Origin: CAYNRA01 sp046296415
GTDB taxonomy: Bacteria > Bacteroidota > Bacteroidia > Cytophagales > Spirosomataceae
NCBI GenBank assembly: GCA_046296415.1
Contig: JBKBLN010000001.1
Coordinates: 372,001 to 436,000 of the forward strand
DNA length: 64,000 nucleotides
Direction of reading: 5' to 3'
This document shows, piece after piece, positions 23,417-32,253 of this stretch. Made by a program: the position numbers and the translations under genes. Position 1 is the first letter of the stretch. Each line of letters begins with the position of its first letter. The notes beneath the pieces were generated by a model. It was not told the origin of the DNA and did no database searches. It saw nothing but the letters and a program-made list of their open reading frames with translations.

Positions 23417-24044
23417 AAAATAAAGTCAATTGTCCGGGTTCTACTAGCGCTTCCGCCCGCAACGTTAGGGAGGGTTCGGGTAGGTGTCCTTGCAGCCACG
23501 TGAGCTCCTGATGCGGTTCCAGCATAACAGGCATCCGTTTCTTCGAATTATGAATTTCTTCCATGATCCCAACAGCCTCCCGCGTCACAATGGTGCAGGT
23601 CGATCTGGATAATCCTGTTTTGGGGTCGATCCACTGACTGACCAATCCACCCATCACAAGAGGAGCCGAGGAATCTGTATGTATGTAAAAGGGTTGTTTT
23701 CGCTTTCCTTTGGGATCCAACCATTGCCATTCATAAAATCCAGCCACAAAGACAAGGCAACGTTGCTTTTGAATATCCCGAAAACTCGGTTTTTCACCTA
23801 ATGTTTCCACCCGTGCATTCAAGGTATGTTGTCGAATATCCTCATTGGGTGCCCATGGCGGGATTAATCCCCACGAAACCCAGTCAATTCGGTCGGTAGA
23901 CGAATTCTGAGTCGGGAGAAGGGGATATGAAAAACCGGATACCCGAATCCTTGGTAAGCGGGGGAGGTCGTACCGGCTTGTATGCACCGGTGTTTTGTTA
24001 CCCACCTCACCCCCGGCCATATACGTTTGAACGGAGTAGCACAT
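23415..24044 (-). CDS. SOS response-associated peptidase family protein (SRAP, YedK/HMCES type)
   Basis: 209 residues beginning MCYSV: Cys2 becomes the N-terminal catalytic cysteine after Met removal and crosslinks abasic sites in single-stranded DNA. Other SRAP landmarks are WGLIPPWA, TLNARVETL, RCLVFVAGFYEWQW with the conserved Glu, and HNSKKRMPVML with the conserved His. It protects abasic sites during replication. Starts three bases after pnuC, in an amidase-pnuC-SRAP operon; the pairing is probably incidental. Confidence 0.93.
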   Translation of the reverse strand: MCYSVQTYMAGGEVGNKTPVHTSRYDLPRLPRIRVSGFSYPLLPTQNSSTDRIDWVSWGLIPPWAPNEDIRQHTLNARVETLGEKPSFRDIQKQRCLVFVAGFYEWQWLDPKGKRKQPFYIHTDSSAPLVMGGLVSQWIDPKTGLSRSTCTIVTREAVGIMEEIHNSKKRMPVMLEPHQELTWLQGHLPEPSLTLRAEALVEPGQLTLF

Positions 24045-24047
24045 AGG

Positions 24048-24710
24048 TTAACGATGTATTTTGAATTTTTTGGTCCATTCCCAAGCCCCTTGAATGGCAA
24101 TAAAACAAAAAATAGCATACAATAGGGCGTAGAATTTAACATCCTTGGTGTAGTACATGTATGTACTCAATATATCCACAGCGAGCCAAACCCACCATGC
24201 TTCTACTTTTTTGCGGATCAAAAGGAAAGTAGCCCCAATGCTCAGTAAGGTGGTAAATGAATCAATATAAGGGTAGGCGCTGGGAAGTGAAAAGATCGTG
24301 GGAAACCAGTGATGTAAATTTCCGGCAAATGTACCCATCACCAAAGTGCCGAGTAGGGCGCTGATTCCCCAAAAGATACGGAGTTGGTTGCTAAGACGGC
24401 TAATTCTAAGCTCGTTATTTGCATTTTGTTCGGTCACTTTAGGAAACTTCCATTGCCAAAAGCCAATGACATTGGTGACAAAGAAGAAGACCTGCAAAAG
24501 CATGTCGGGGTACAACTGAATCTGATAAAACAAGAGGAAGGCTAGGCAAACATTACCTAGCCCGATGATCCAAGACCATACATTTTCTTTCACAGAAAGC
24601 CATACTGCGACAGCCCCTAGTACTGTGGCCCACCATTCCAGATGGCTCATGGCATACCCCCAAACAGTGAAGAAGGGGGTATCCAGTGAAAAGAAATCAA
24701 GTAAAATCAT
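24048..24710 (-). CDS. pnuC: Nicotinamide riboside/NMN transporter
   Basis: 220 residues, very hydrophobic and Trp-rich, with about seven or eight helices. PnuC hallmarks include WLSVKENVWSWIIGLGNVCL near residues 38-57, FYQIQLYPDMLLQVFFF, FWQWKFP, and the YIDSFTTLLSIGATFLLIRK and AWWVWLAVDI segments, which line the substrate site. PnuC carries nicotinamide riboside across the inner membrane by facilitated diffusion for NAD salvage. The start is two bases after the amidase stop. No NAD or TPP riboswitch seen upstream, as the gene is inside an operon. Confidence 0.93.
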   Translation of the reverse strand: MILLDFFSLDTPFFTVWGYAMSHLEWWATVLGAVAVWLSVKENVWSWIIGLGNVCLAFLLFYQIQLYPDMLLQVFFFVTNVIGFWQWKFPKVTEQNANNELRISRLSNQLRIFWGISALLGTLVMGTFAGNLHHWFPTIFSLPSAYPYIDSFTTLLSIGATFLLIRKKVEAWWVWLAVDILSTYMYYTKDVKFYALLYAIFCFIAIQGAWEWTKKFKIHR

Positions 24711-24712
24711 AT

Positions 24713-26248
24713 TTATTCAGGTAAAAACTTCGGCGCACGGCGATGTCGGGTGGCCTGCTCATAACTGTAGGCGATACCCAGTAGAGTTGGTTCGGACCAC
24801 GCTTTTCCAAAAAACGAAATGCCCACCGGCAATTCACCCACAAAGCCCATTGGGACGGAAATATTAGGATAACCCGCCATGGCTGCTGGACTGGAAGAAC
24901 CAATGCCAAATCGGTCACCAGCCTTGGGATCTGTGCTCCAAGCTGGACCGCCGGTAGGAGCGACAATGGCATCAAGTTTATGAACGGCCATGACGCTGTC
25001 GATACCACGTTGGCGAATGCCTTCTTGCATCAGTGACAAGGCTTTTACATATTCCTCGGAGGTCAGATCACCCTTTTGTTGAGCCGCCACCAATAACTTT
25101 TGGTCAAATTCACGGACTTCTACAGAGTCTTGGATATTAAATTCAATTAGCGCTTCGAGATCTTTGATCGGTGCTTTGCTCCCTAAGCTGGTCAAATAGT
25201 TATTCAAGCCATCTTTAAATTCGTAAAGTAAGACCTGAAAAGAAGCGGCATTAAGCCCTGGGACATTGGTGACGTCCTCCAATTCAACAAACGTGGCACC
25301 TTTCTTTTTCATTTCCTCTACTGCTTTCCAAAAGAGTTCATCCACTTCCTTTAAACGTCCCAACGGACGCTTGTAAATCCCGATTCGTTTTCCTTTTAGG
25401 GCATTGGCTTTTAAAAATGCAGTATAATCGGTCTGACTTTTTCCGGAGGAGGCCAGTGTTTTTTCATCTCGAGGATCTACCCCGGTCATGGTACCTAGGG
25501 CAATGGCCGCGTCTTTTACTGATCGTGCCATAGGGCCTGAGGTATCCTGAGTAAAGGAAATGGGAATAATGCCTCGCCGGCTGATCAGTCCGACGGTCGG
25601 CTTGATACCGACTACCCCATTGGCGTTGGACGGACAGACGATCGACCCATTGGTCTCGGTTCCGATGGCCAACATGCATAAATTAGCGGATACAGCCACG
25701 CCGGAGCCCGAGGAAGAGCCACAAGGATTTTTGGTTAAAACATAGGGGTTATTCGTTTGTCCATTCATGCCACTCCATCCTGATGATGAACGCTCACTGC
25801 GGAAGTTCGCCCATTCTGATAAGTTAGCTTTGCCTAAAATCACGGCACCCGCCTCCCGAAGTTTCTGCGTTACCCAGCTATCCTCCGGCGGAAAAGAATA
25901 CTGCAAGGCGCGTGACCCCGCCGTGGTTGGCATTTGATCCCGGGTATCAATATTATCTTTTAACAAAACAGGTACTCCATGCAATGGGCCACGAATTTTC
26001 CCAGCTTTCCGCTCTTGTTCCAGTTGCTCAGCAATGGCCAAAGCATCTGGATTGACCGAGAGGACCGACCGCAATTGAGGGTCCACCGTCTGGATACGTT
26101 TCAAGTACCATGATGTAGCTTGGGGAATGGTCATTTTCCCAGACTTATAGGCTGCTTGGAGATCTGAGATCGACATTTCTTCCAACGAGAGATCCTGCCC
26201 AGTGGCCACCCAAGTGGTGAGACAAAGAAGTAAAATGATTTTTTTCAT
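24713..26248 (-). CDS. Secreted amidase signature family enzyme
   Basis: 511 residues with a signal peptide (MKKIILLLCLTTWVATGQ). The Ser-cisSer-Lys triad of the amidase signature family is visible: K97 in VPVLLKDNID, cis-Ser about 178-179 in NPCGSSSGSG, and nucleophile S202 in ETNGSIVCPS. The family hydrolyses a wide range of amides. The export signal separates it from the cytoplasmic GatA subunit, as does the absence of gatB/gatC. First gene of the operon with pnuC and SRAP; a nicotinamide-related role is tempting from context but unproven. Confidence 0.92.
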   Translation of the reverse strand: MKKIILLLCLTTWVATGQDLSLEEMSISDLQAAYKSGKMTIPQATSWYLKRIQTVDPQLRSVLSVNPDALAIAEQLEQERKAGKIRGPLHGVPVLLKDNIDTRDQMPTTAGSRALQYSFPPEDSWVTQKLREAGAVILGKANLSEWANFRSERSSSGWSGMNGQTNNPYVLTKNPCGSSSGSGVAVSANLCMLAIGTETNGSIVCPSNANGVVGIKPTVGLISRRGIIPISFTQDTSGPMARSVKDAAIALGTMTGVDPRDEKTLASSGKSQTDYTAFLKANALKGKRIGIYKRPLGRLKEVDELFWKAVEEMKKKGATFVELEDVTNVPGLNAASFQVLLYEFKDGLNNYLTSLGSKAPIKDLEALIEFNIQDSVEVREFDQKLLVAAQQKGDLTSEEYVKALSLMQEGIRQRGIDSVMAVHKLDAIVAPTGGPAWSTDPKAGDRFGIGSSSPAAMAGYPNISVPMGFVGELPVGISFFGKAWSEPTLLGIAYSYEQATRHRRAPKFLPE

Positions 26249-26363
26249 AGTTCGTTCGTAGGGTATGTGACGAATTTACACGAAATTTAAGTGTAACCTA
26301 AGATAAACTAAAATTTACGGGACTTAGGTCCTATATTTAGCTACAAAACGAAAATAATCGGGT

Positions 26364-27098
26364 ATGAAAACAAAACTGCTCTGTATATACCTTGTTGGAA
26401 TGACGATTTTTTCCTCCTGCCAGCCCGATGCGCAAGAATTAATTGAACTTGCCGTGGAGGCTCATGGGGGAGAAAAGTACCAAGATTTGGATGTTTCCTT
26501 TGATTTTCGTGAAATGCATTACCGCATTGAGAAAACCGGTGGAAATTTCCGATACACTCGAAAACAGACGGATTCAACAGGGACTGTTACGACCGACATA
26601 TTAAGTAATTCGGGCTTGACTCGTCAAATCAATGGTAAGGAGGTGGCCCTACCCGATAGCATGAAACAGAAGTATAGCAGCTCTGTCAATTCTGTGGCCT
26701 ATTTCTTTCTGCTACCAGGTCCTCTGGTCGATCCCGCCGTTCAGGCCGAATTTTTGGGAGAGGAGTCCATTCGCGGCAAGGCCTATGACAAAGTTCGTGT
26801 TACCTTTCAAGCCGAAGGAGGAGGCGAAGATCACCAGGATGTCTTTGTGTACTGGATAGCGAAAAAAACACATTTTATTGACTACCTCGCTTATGCATAC
26901 CAAACCAATGGGGGTGGCGTTCGATTTCGTCAAGCTATTGACTCCCAAGAACAAAATGGCCTGAGGTATTGTAATTATATCAATTATGGTTCAGAGGATC
27001 TCTCGCTCTCGGTAGAATCTATGGGGAAGCTTTTTGATGAAAATAAGTTGAAAGAGGTATCTCGAATCATAAATTCGAATGTTCAGGTTAAAAAATAG
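26364..27098 (+). CDS. DUF6503 family lipoprotein
   Basis: 244 residues with a lipoprotein signal (MKTKLLCIYLVGMTIFSSC, lipidated Cys19). The mature region opens ELIELAVEAHGGEKYQDLDV, the pattern found at the start of DUF6503, a Bacteroidota family with a LolA-like beta structure, and contains QDVFVYWIAKKTHFIDYLAY and GVRFRQAI. Function unknown; a periplasmic lipid- or ligand-binding role is an inference from the fold guess. Divergent from the amidase gene; TATATTTA about 30 bases upstream is a weak -7 box. Confidence 0.75.
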   Translation: MKTKLLCIYLVGMTIFSSCQPDAQELIELAVEAHGGEKYQDLDVSFDFREMHYRIEKTGGNFRYTRKQTDSTGTVTTDILSNSGLTRQINGKEVALPDSMKQKYSSSVNSVAYFFLLPGPLVDPAVQAEFLGEESIRGKAYDKVRVTFQAEGGGEDHQDVFVYWIAKKTHFIDYLAYAYQTNGGGVRFRQAIDSQEQNGLRYCNYINYGSEDLSLSVESMGKLFDENKLKEVSRIINSNVQVKK

Positions 27099-27425
27099 AA
27101 TACGATTTCTTATGTCATTTGGTTAAGAGGTACGACCGATGAACCGTATGAGCTACTAAATCCACAACAGTTCGGTACACTTACCCCAGCAGGGTAACCC
27201 GTTGGTAGTGAAGGTGCATGAATTTCTGGGAAGTCTTCCCGACAGTGAGGCCTTTCAGAAAAAATGATGTGGTGATATGGATGCCGGGCACACCGATGGT
27301 AAGGCGAGGGTTTGTGTCGATTCAAGCTCATGGAAATTCCAAAAATCGGGATGTAATTTTCAGGAGAATGGACGTTGAGTTGTTTTTTTAGAAATATCTT
27401 AATGAATTTATTTGAATTACGGGTT
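27099..27425. other. Gene-free interval before the M28 peptidase
   Basis: I see no supported gene. A 120-codon minus-strand frame (27110-27472) crosses the M28 start and has no protein-like features. A plus-strand frame holds GNPLVVKVHEFLGSLPD, a stop, then CGDMDAGHTDGKARVCVDSS up to 27375, which could be a decayed coding stretch but matches nothing I recognise. A frame is open from 27375 into the M28 gene. Confidence 0.4.
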
Positions 27426-28634
27426 ATGAAAAAATGGATTTGGTTGGGCTTGGTGGTGATGGTGAGTTGCACAACTTCCGCTCAGAAGGTTTCGGTAAGC
27501 GAGTTAAAAACACATATTGGCTTTTTAGCCTCCGACGAATTGAAAGGTCGTGGAACCGGAACGCCTGAAGAGAGGAAAGCGGCTACCTATTTAGCTGAAT
27601 ACTTTAAGAAATTAGGATTAAAGCCCAAGGGAACCGAGGGGTATTTTCAAGCATTTCAAGCTCCTTTGGATACAGTTCATGTGTTGAATGCACTTAATGT
27701 GGTCGCCTTTTTAGATAATCAAGCGGAACAAACCATTGTCATTGGTGCGCATTATGACCATTTGGGTGAAGGTTTTCAACGAGGATCTTTGGATCCGAGC
27801 GGCCGCGGAAAAATACACAATGGAGCCGATGACAATGCCTCGGGAACTGCTGGGGTATTGGAAATGGCTAGGTTGCTATCCACCAATAAAATCAAAGAAA
27901 AGCATAATTACCTATTCATCTGTTTTTCTGCTGAAGAAATGGGTCTGATCGGATCAAAGTATTTTGTGAATCACCCAACCATTGATCTATCGAAGGTCAA
28001 GGCCATGATTAACTTTGATATGATAGGTCGGTTTGAAGAAAAGCGTGGTGTAACCATTGGCGGATGGGGGACGAGTTCGACTTGGAGTTCTATTTTACCT
28101 CCTGTTTTGGCAAAAGCCAATATGAAAGTGAACGTGGATTCTTCTGGAGCAGGAGCATCAGACCATACTTCATTTTACACCAAGAAAATACCCGTTTTGT
28201 ATTTCTTTACAGGGGTACACGGCGACTACCATAAACCTTCGGATGATATCGAATGGATTCAATTTGAAGGGCAAGCAAAGGTACTCGAGGTGGTGAATCA
28301 AATCGTCATGGCCTTGGATCAAGTTCCAGGTGTTTTGCCTTTTAAAGAGACCCCTTTGCCTGTAAGCCAAAGTATGAGTTTTAAAGTCACTATGGGCGTA
28401 CTTTTAGACTATTCTTTTCAAGGCCCGGGCATCAAAGTGGATGGCGTTACGGCTAATCGACCCGCCCAAAAAGCCGGTGTACAAGAGGGCGATCTAATAT
28501 TGAGATTGGGAGCATACCCTCTGCAAACAATATACGACTATATGGGTGCATTGGGAAAATTTGAAAAAGGCCAAACGACCGAAATTGAGGTGCAACGGGG
28601 AAAAGAAAAGATCATCCTGAATTTGGTATTTTAG
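27426..28634 (+). CDS. M28 family zinc peptidase with C-terminal PDZ domain
   Basis: 402 residues from the ATG at 27426, which begins a signal peptide or lipoprotein signal (MKKWIWLGLVVMVSCTTSAQ); upstream codons in the frame lack support. Metal ligands of M28 are visible: VIGAHYDHLGEG, NGADDNASG, CFSAEEMGL, INFDMIGR and TGVHGDYHKPSDD. From about residue 305 a PDZ-like domain follows (VTANRPAQKAGVQEGDLILR), which may bind substrate termini. Probable periplasmic aminopeptidase. Convergent with the proline dehydrogenase gene, 63 bases away. Confidence 0.93.
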   Translation: MKKWIWLGLVVMVSCTTSAQKVSVSELKTHIGFLASDELKGRGTGTPEERKAATYLAEYFKKLGLKPKGTEGYFQAFQAPLDTVHVLNALNVVAFLDNQAEQTIVIGAHYDHLGEGFQRGSLDPSGRGKIHNGADDNASGTAGVLEMARLLSTNKIKEKHNYLFICFSAEEMGLIGSKYFVNHPTIDLSKVKAMINFDMIGRFEEKRGVTIGGWGTSSTWSSILPPVLAKANMKVNVDSSGAGASDHTSFYTKKIPVLYFFTGVHGDYHKPSDDIEWIQFEGQAKVLEVVNQIVMALDQVPGVLPFKETPLPVSQSMSFKVTMGVLLDYSFQGPGIKVDGVTANRPAQKAGVQEGDLILRLGAYPLQTIYDYMGALGKFEKGQTTEIEVQRGKEKIILNLVF

Positions 28635-28697
28635 CCAGAGTTTTGAGCAAATCAAGACTGGGTCTGGGTTCGATCAAAATGTGCTCCTGATCATTAC

Positions 28698-29633
28698 CTA
28701 GGATGCTATATCCGAAACAGCTTGGAAAATAGCTAAAGGATATTCTGCTATGCGATTGCACAAATATAGATACCATTCTTTTCCGTATACAACATAAATA
28801 CGGCAAGGGAGACCACGGTCTTTGTACTCATCCAATGATTCATTGCGAATCCCGAGTAATCGTTCCAAAACAAAGTTTGATGGCTGATATTGACGAATGA
28901 GCTCACTCGTAGCTTTATGGATCTTTTCATCGTGTGTGGCAATAGAGCATGGATGATTCTTGGAGATCAATTGTTCTACATAATTCATGTATTGGGCGTC
29001 TAATGTATCCCCCCGTTCCATGGATATCGACTTAGGCGTATCATATGCCCCTTTCACAATTCGAATACTACCTGGTAATTGGATCAGATCCTTAAAATCA
29101 TCATGGGTTCGGTAAAGATAGGCTTGTAAGGTGATCCCCAGATTGGTATGTCGTTTGAGGGTCTTCTTGTAAATGTCAAGAATAGCATCGATACGGTCAT
29201 GACCTTCCATACTGATGATCACCTCTTGGTTACTTTGTGCTGCGACTTCGCAGATACGATCTAGGTGGTGAGCAGCCATCTCGTGGGAAATCAACAAGCC
29301 GATATGTGATAAGTCCAAAGAAATGGATGAGTTGATCGAATAGGTATTGATGGCCTGCGCCAACCGGAGGAATTCCTCTGCTGCTTGATAGGCTTCTGAT
29401 TCCATACGAACGCTTTCTCCCATGAAATCTGTGGTCACGCCATAGCCTTTTTGATTGAGGTCCTGAATAGTTGCAATAGCTTCCTTGAGAGTCTCGCCTC
29501 CAATATATCGGTTGGCGGCTTTTTTTATGACTGAATATAGCCGTTCATTTTCCAAAAGGAACGTCTTAGCGTCCTCATTGAGCGCTACTTTTCGTAATGC
29601 ATCTGCACCAATTTCTAGGATGTTTTTATCCAT
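28698..29633 (-). CDS. Proline dehydrogenase family protein
   Basis: 311 residues, monofunctional PRODH type with a FAD-binding TIM barrel. Family blocks are ISLDLSHIGLLIS, VIISMEGHDRID, SIRIVKGAYDTPKS, CSIATHDEKIHK and the C-terminal LERLLGIRNESLDEY and YGKEWYLYLCNRIAEYP. The normal GxRxxY/E.LxG tail is intact. It oxidises proline to pyrroline-5-carboxylate and passes electrons to the quinone pool. No P5C dehydrogenase is nearby. The strand upstream carries the 68-bp repeats. Confidence 0.88.
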   Translation of the reverse strand: MDKNILEIGADALRKVALNEDAKTFLLENERLYSVIKKAANRYIGGETLKEAIATIQDLNQKGYGVTTDFMGESVRMESEAYQAAEEFLRLAQAINTYSINSSISLDLSHIGLLISHEMAAHHLDRICEVAAQSNQEVIISMEGHDRIDAILDIYKKTLKRHTNLGITLQAYLYRTHDDFKDLIQLPGSIRIVKGAYDTPKSISMERGDTLDAQYMNYVEQLISKNHPCSIATHDEKIHKATSELIRQYQPSNFVLERLLGIRNESLDEYKDRGLPCRIYVVYGKEWYLYLCNRIAEYPLAIFQAVSDIAS

Positions 29634-29710
29634 GTGTTAAAACTTGAGTCAATTTAACGGATAATTTAACAAGATTAGGCAAAAAACGAGCAAGTCAACA
29701 CGACTTTATT

Positions 29711-29902
29711 CACCCCATGGTCTGAGTCCTCTCAGACCATACCCGAGAGTCTTCTCAGACCATACCCGAGAGTCCCTTCACCCCATGGTCTGAGTCCTCT
29801 CAGACCATACCCCTGAGTCTTCTCAGACCATACCCGAAAGTCCTCTCACCCCATGGTCTGAGTCTTCTCAGACCATAGCCCTGAGTCTTCTCAGACCATA
29901 CC
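29711..29902. repeat. Tandem array of 68-bp palindromic repeats, about 2.8 copies
   Basis: CACCCCATGGTCTGAG recurs at 29711, 29779 and 29847, an exact 68-bp period; the third copy ends near 29902. Each unit contains TGGTCTGAG, a 4-base turn and CTCAGACCA, then a second CTCAGACCA about 23 bases on, so each can form one of two alternative stem-loops. Copies differ by a few bases. The rest of 29634-30031 has no gene. Units abut with no unique spacers, so it is not CRISPR. Confidence 0.9.
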
Positions 29903-30031
29903 GCACATTTGAATATCCACGGATCGTCTGGCCCCCATGGAGGCTGGCTTTTTTAAGGGCTATCCTCACATTTTCGATGTTTCAGCTCATCATTTAAAAA
30001 CACTCCTGAAGCAAAGACACAGTCGTTTAGC

Positions 30032-30568
30032 TTATCTAGTTCGGATATAGTGCAGTTGGGTCAATCCTGACTCGTAGGTACGTGATTGAATTAACTTGAG
30101 GGTTTGAAAAGGTCGGTGGTCTTGGAATAGTCGTATTCCATTTCCAACCAAGACGGGAATAATCGAAAGTCTGATTTCATCGATCAGGTCACAATGTAGT
30201 AGTTCCGTGACTATTTCCGAACCTCCGTCACAAAATATGGATCCACCCTCAGTAGATTTTAATTGATTGACCAAGTCTGTTAAATTGCCTGTGTAAAATG
30301 TAATATTTCCGATGGCTGGCCGGGCGGTTCGGGTCAGAATAAACGTTTGTTTGTCGGCATGAGGAAATTCGTCCACTTGGCCCATGACCCAATCGTAGGT
30401 TTTTCGTCCCATCAGGACCGTATCGACTTGGGAAATAAGTTCTCCATATCCATAATCTTCCCCTTCTTTTTCGACTAACGATAAAAAACTAAGATCATCA
30501 TTGGGTTGGGCAATGTAGCCATCCAAGCTCATGGCAATGTATAAAATGACGGGGCGGTGTGGTTTCAT
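30032..30568 (-). CDS. Dihydrofolate reductase/RibD-C-like family protein
   Basis: 178 residues. The RibD C-terminal/DHFR-like fold is recognised by VILYIAMSLDGYIAQPNDDL at the N-terminus, DTVLMGRKTYDWVMG at about 50-64, QTFILTRTA, and GSIFCDGGSEIVTELL with the GG-x-[SE] loop near 110-125, then DEIRLSIIPVLVGNGIRLF. Such proteins bind NADPH; most are uncharacterised reductases distinct from FolA. Monocistronic on the minus strand. Confidence 0.85.
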   Translation of the reverse strand: MKPHRPVILYIAMSLDGYIAQPNDDLSFLSLVEKEGEDYGYGELISQVDTVLMGRKTYDWVMGQVDEFPHADKQTFILTRTARPAIGNITFYTGNLTDLVNQLKSTEGGSIFCDGGSEIVTELLHCDLIDEIRLSIIPVLVGNGIRLFQDHRPFQTLKLIQSRTYESGLTQLHYIRTR

Positions 30569-30647
30569 GTCTCGTTGAGTTTGGGAAAATTACGAAAGTC
30601 CCTACCTATCTAAAAAACGAATTTTGTCAAGAATCATTCTCCCATTC

Positions 30648-30926
30648 TTAAAAACTGAAATAAAGTAAAACTAGACTGAGCATCACGGAGATCCCAAAAT
30701 GAGATAGCTCTGAGTTAGATGGACGTCCCGCCGTATGCCAACCTTGAAGGAATTTTAAATGATTCACGATCGAATAGCCGATAAAGCCAACGGAACAAAA
30801 CATCTGAAACGCATAGGGTAGGGATGTTTGTTTTATTCCGAACAAAAGTCCTACAAGTGCAACCTGCACCAAGTGGTTAGGGTGAATCTTCGGTGGGACA
30901 TGTGGTTCAATAATTGAATTTTTCAT
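30648..30926 (-). CDS. Small hypothetical membrane protein
   Basis: 92 residues with two or three hydrophobic segments (LVQVALVGLLFGI, AFQMFCSVGFIGYSIV, GISVMLSLVLLYFSF). No family recognised. The ATG start, regular codon use and position between two same-strand genes support it. The 262 bases upstream (30927-31188) show no gene. Confidence 0.55.
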   Translation of the reverse strand: MKNSIIEPHVPPKIHPNHLVQVALVGLLFGIKQTSLPYAFQMFCSVGFIGYSIVNHLKFLQGWHTAGRPSNSELSHFGISVMLSLVLLYFSF

Positions 30927-31188
30927 ACATTCTCTATTCGTTTTTTTCTAAAATTATAAATTTAGCCCATTTAGTTAAAATCGTAATGGCCGCTAAACGG
31001 AAAAAAGGAAAAAGTTTTGGTCAATGATTTCCCTCCAATACTTACACAACCTATAAACTTCATTCAGTTAGATCCAACTCAATGGGAATTAGAGCAAATA
31101 CTGTAAAATTTTATCCCAAAAGGATTGTTCATAGGTTGTTGGATCATTGCTAAATGAATCGACATGCTTCTGATGACCCTACCTAGGC

Positions 31189-31692
31189 TTACCTAGCTTG
31201 AAATAAAGCGATTCGATTGCCCTCTGAATCTTCGAATTCGGCTACCAAACCCACTCCATTATCTTGAATGGGATAAAGTACTTTACCTCCATGATCGGTG
31301 GCTTTTCGCAAAGTTACCTGAATCGAGTCGGTGGCAAAGTAGAGAAGGACGCCATTTTTAGTCGGTTGATAAACATCTCCCTTGGCCAAAGCTCCTGTTA
31401 TACCCGACTGGGTATCTTCAAATGGAAAGAGTGCCATGGAATAGCCATCAATATATTCCTTTTTAAAGGTAAATTGAAACACGCCTTCATAGAAACGGAT
31501 GGCTCGGTCCATATTTTGGACGGGTATTTCAAAATACACAACCGGATGAGAGGAGAGGGTGTCCGATTTTAAAGATTTTTCCTCTTTCGGGAGGTCACGG
31601 TGTCTCCCGCACCCACCCGAAGCCAAACCAATCAAAATGACTAGTGTGGCTCCCAGAAGGTATTGCGTGACTCGATGATGTAGGCCGTTCAA
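31189..31692 (-). CDS. VOC/glyoxalase-like domain lipoprotein
   Basis: 167 residues starting at a TTG (31692-31690); no ATG is available before the conserved domain. Residues 10-28 are hydrophobic and end LASGGC, a lipobox, so the protein is probably lipidated at Cys28. The domain from about 50 is a VOC fold: VVYFEIPVQNMDRAIRFYEG, FQFTFKKEY, and VGLVAEFEDSEGNRIALFQA at the end with E-D-x-E-G-N-x-I-x-L-F. VOC proteins bind metals and small molecules. Exported VOC lipoproteins are uncommon; the substrate is unknown. Confidence 0.75.
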   Translation of the reverse strand: MNGLHHRVTQYLLGATLVILIGLASGGCGRHRDLPKEEKSLKSDTLSSHPVVYFEIPVQNMDRAIRFYEGVFQFTFKKEYIDGYSMALFPFEDTQSGITGALAKGDVYQPTKNGVLLYFATDSIQVTLRKATDHGGKVLYPIQDNGVGLVAEFEDSEGNRIALFQAR

Positions 31693-31718
31693 TGTAGAGT
31701 AAATAAAGATAGATGGAT

Positions 31719-32114
31719 TTAATTTCTATACTTTTCTTTTTTTCGAAAGACAAAACCGGATCGATTGAAACTTGCGGATTCCCCTGTATTTTGTGGAAAC
31801 GCATCGATGAAATCATACCCCAAGGCGGATAAGGTTGTTAGCAAATCGGTTTGATTGCTTATTTTCAGGTAATTAGCCTCCTCAAGTAGCTCTTGTAAAA
31901 GATGGAGAGACTTTTCCATGGGGGAATTTCGAGATTGGACTGAAATTCGGATCGACCGACCTAAGATCGACGCTTGGTTATCACAATTAATGACTAAATA
32001 TTCGGGAAGTTCGGATATCTGAATAGATTTATCTTTGGCACTTAGGCTCTGTGCTGCTATTGGGAGGGCGTTGGTGAATAGACAAATCCAAAAGAATGTT
32101 GTGAGGAGTTTCAT
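31719..32114 (-). CDS. Small secreted hypothetical protein
   Basis: 131 residues from the ATG at 32114 (a TTG four codons upstream is less likely). The signal peptide is MKLLTTFFWICLFTNALPIA with cleavage after Ala in IAAQ. The mature part has mixed helix and strand (LLQELLEEANYLKISNQTDL) and ends in a basic RKKEKYRN tail. No family recognised. Starts 27 bases before the VOC gene on the same strand. Confidence 0.6.
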   Translation of the reverse strand: MKLLTTFFWICLFTNALPIAAQSLSAKDKSIQISELPEYLVINCDNQASILGRSIRISVQSRNSPMEKSLHLLQELLEEANYLKISNQTDLLTTLSALGYDFIDAFPQNTGESASFNRSGFVFRKKEKYRN

Positions 32115-32253
32115 TCGGGTTATCAAATGTAATTTTCTAATTAACCGATATTTGGGGCTTCCTATTTCAGAGATCCCTACAAATTTTTGATGGAGTTCGC
32201 TTGGTGGAGGGATCCTTTAGGATAGGATTAATTTGTGTGGAATTTCGTTGGAC

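Noticed and set aside
24711..24712. NAD or TPP riboswitch controlling pnuC
   Set aside because: pnuC starts two bases after the amidase stop, leaving no room for a leader.
27110..27472. 120-codon minus-strand ORF
   Set aside because: It runs through the M28 signal region in the opposite direction and is rich in His, Pro and Asn without any recognisable pattern.
29711..29902. Regular repeats that might be a CRISPR array
   Set aside because: The 68-bp units abut and differ by a few bases; there are no unique spacers and no cas genes in the window.
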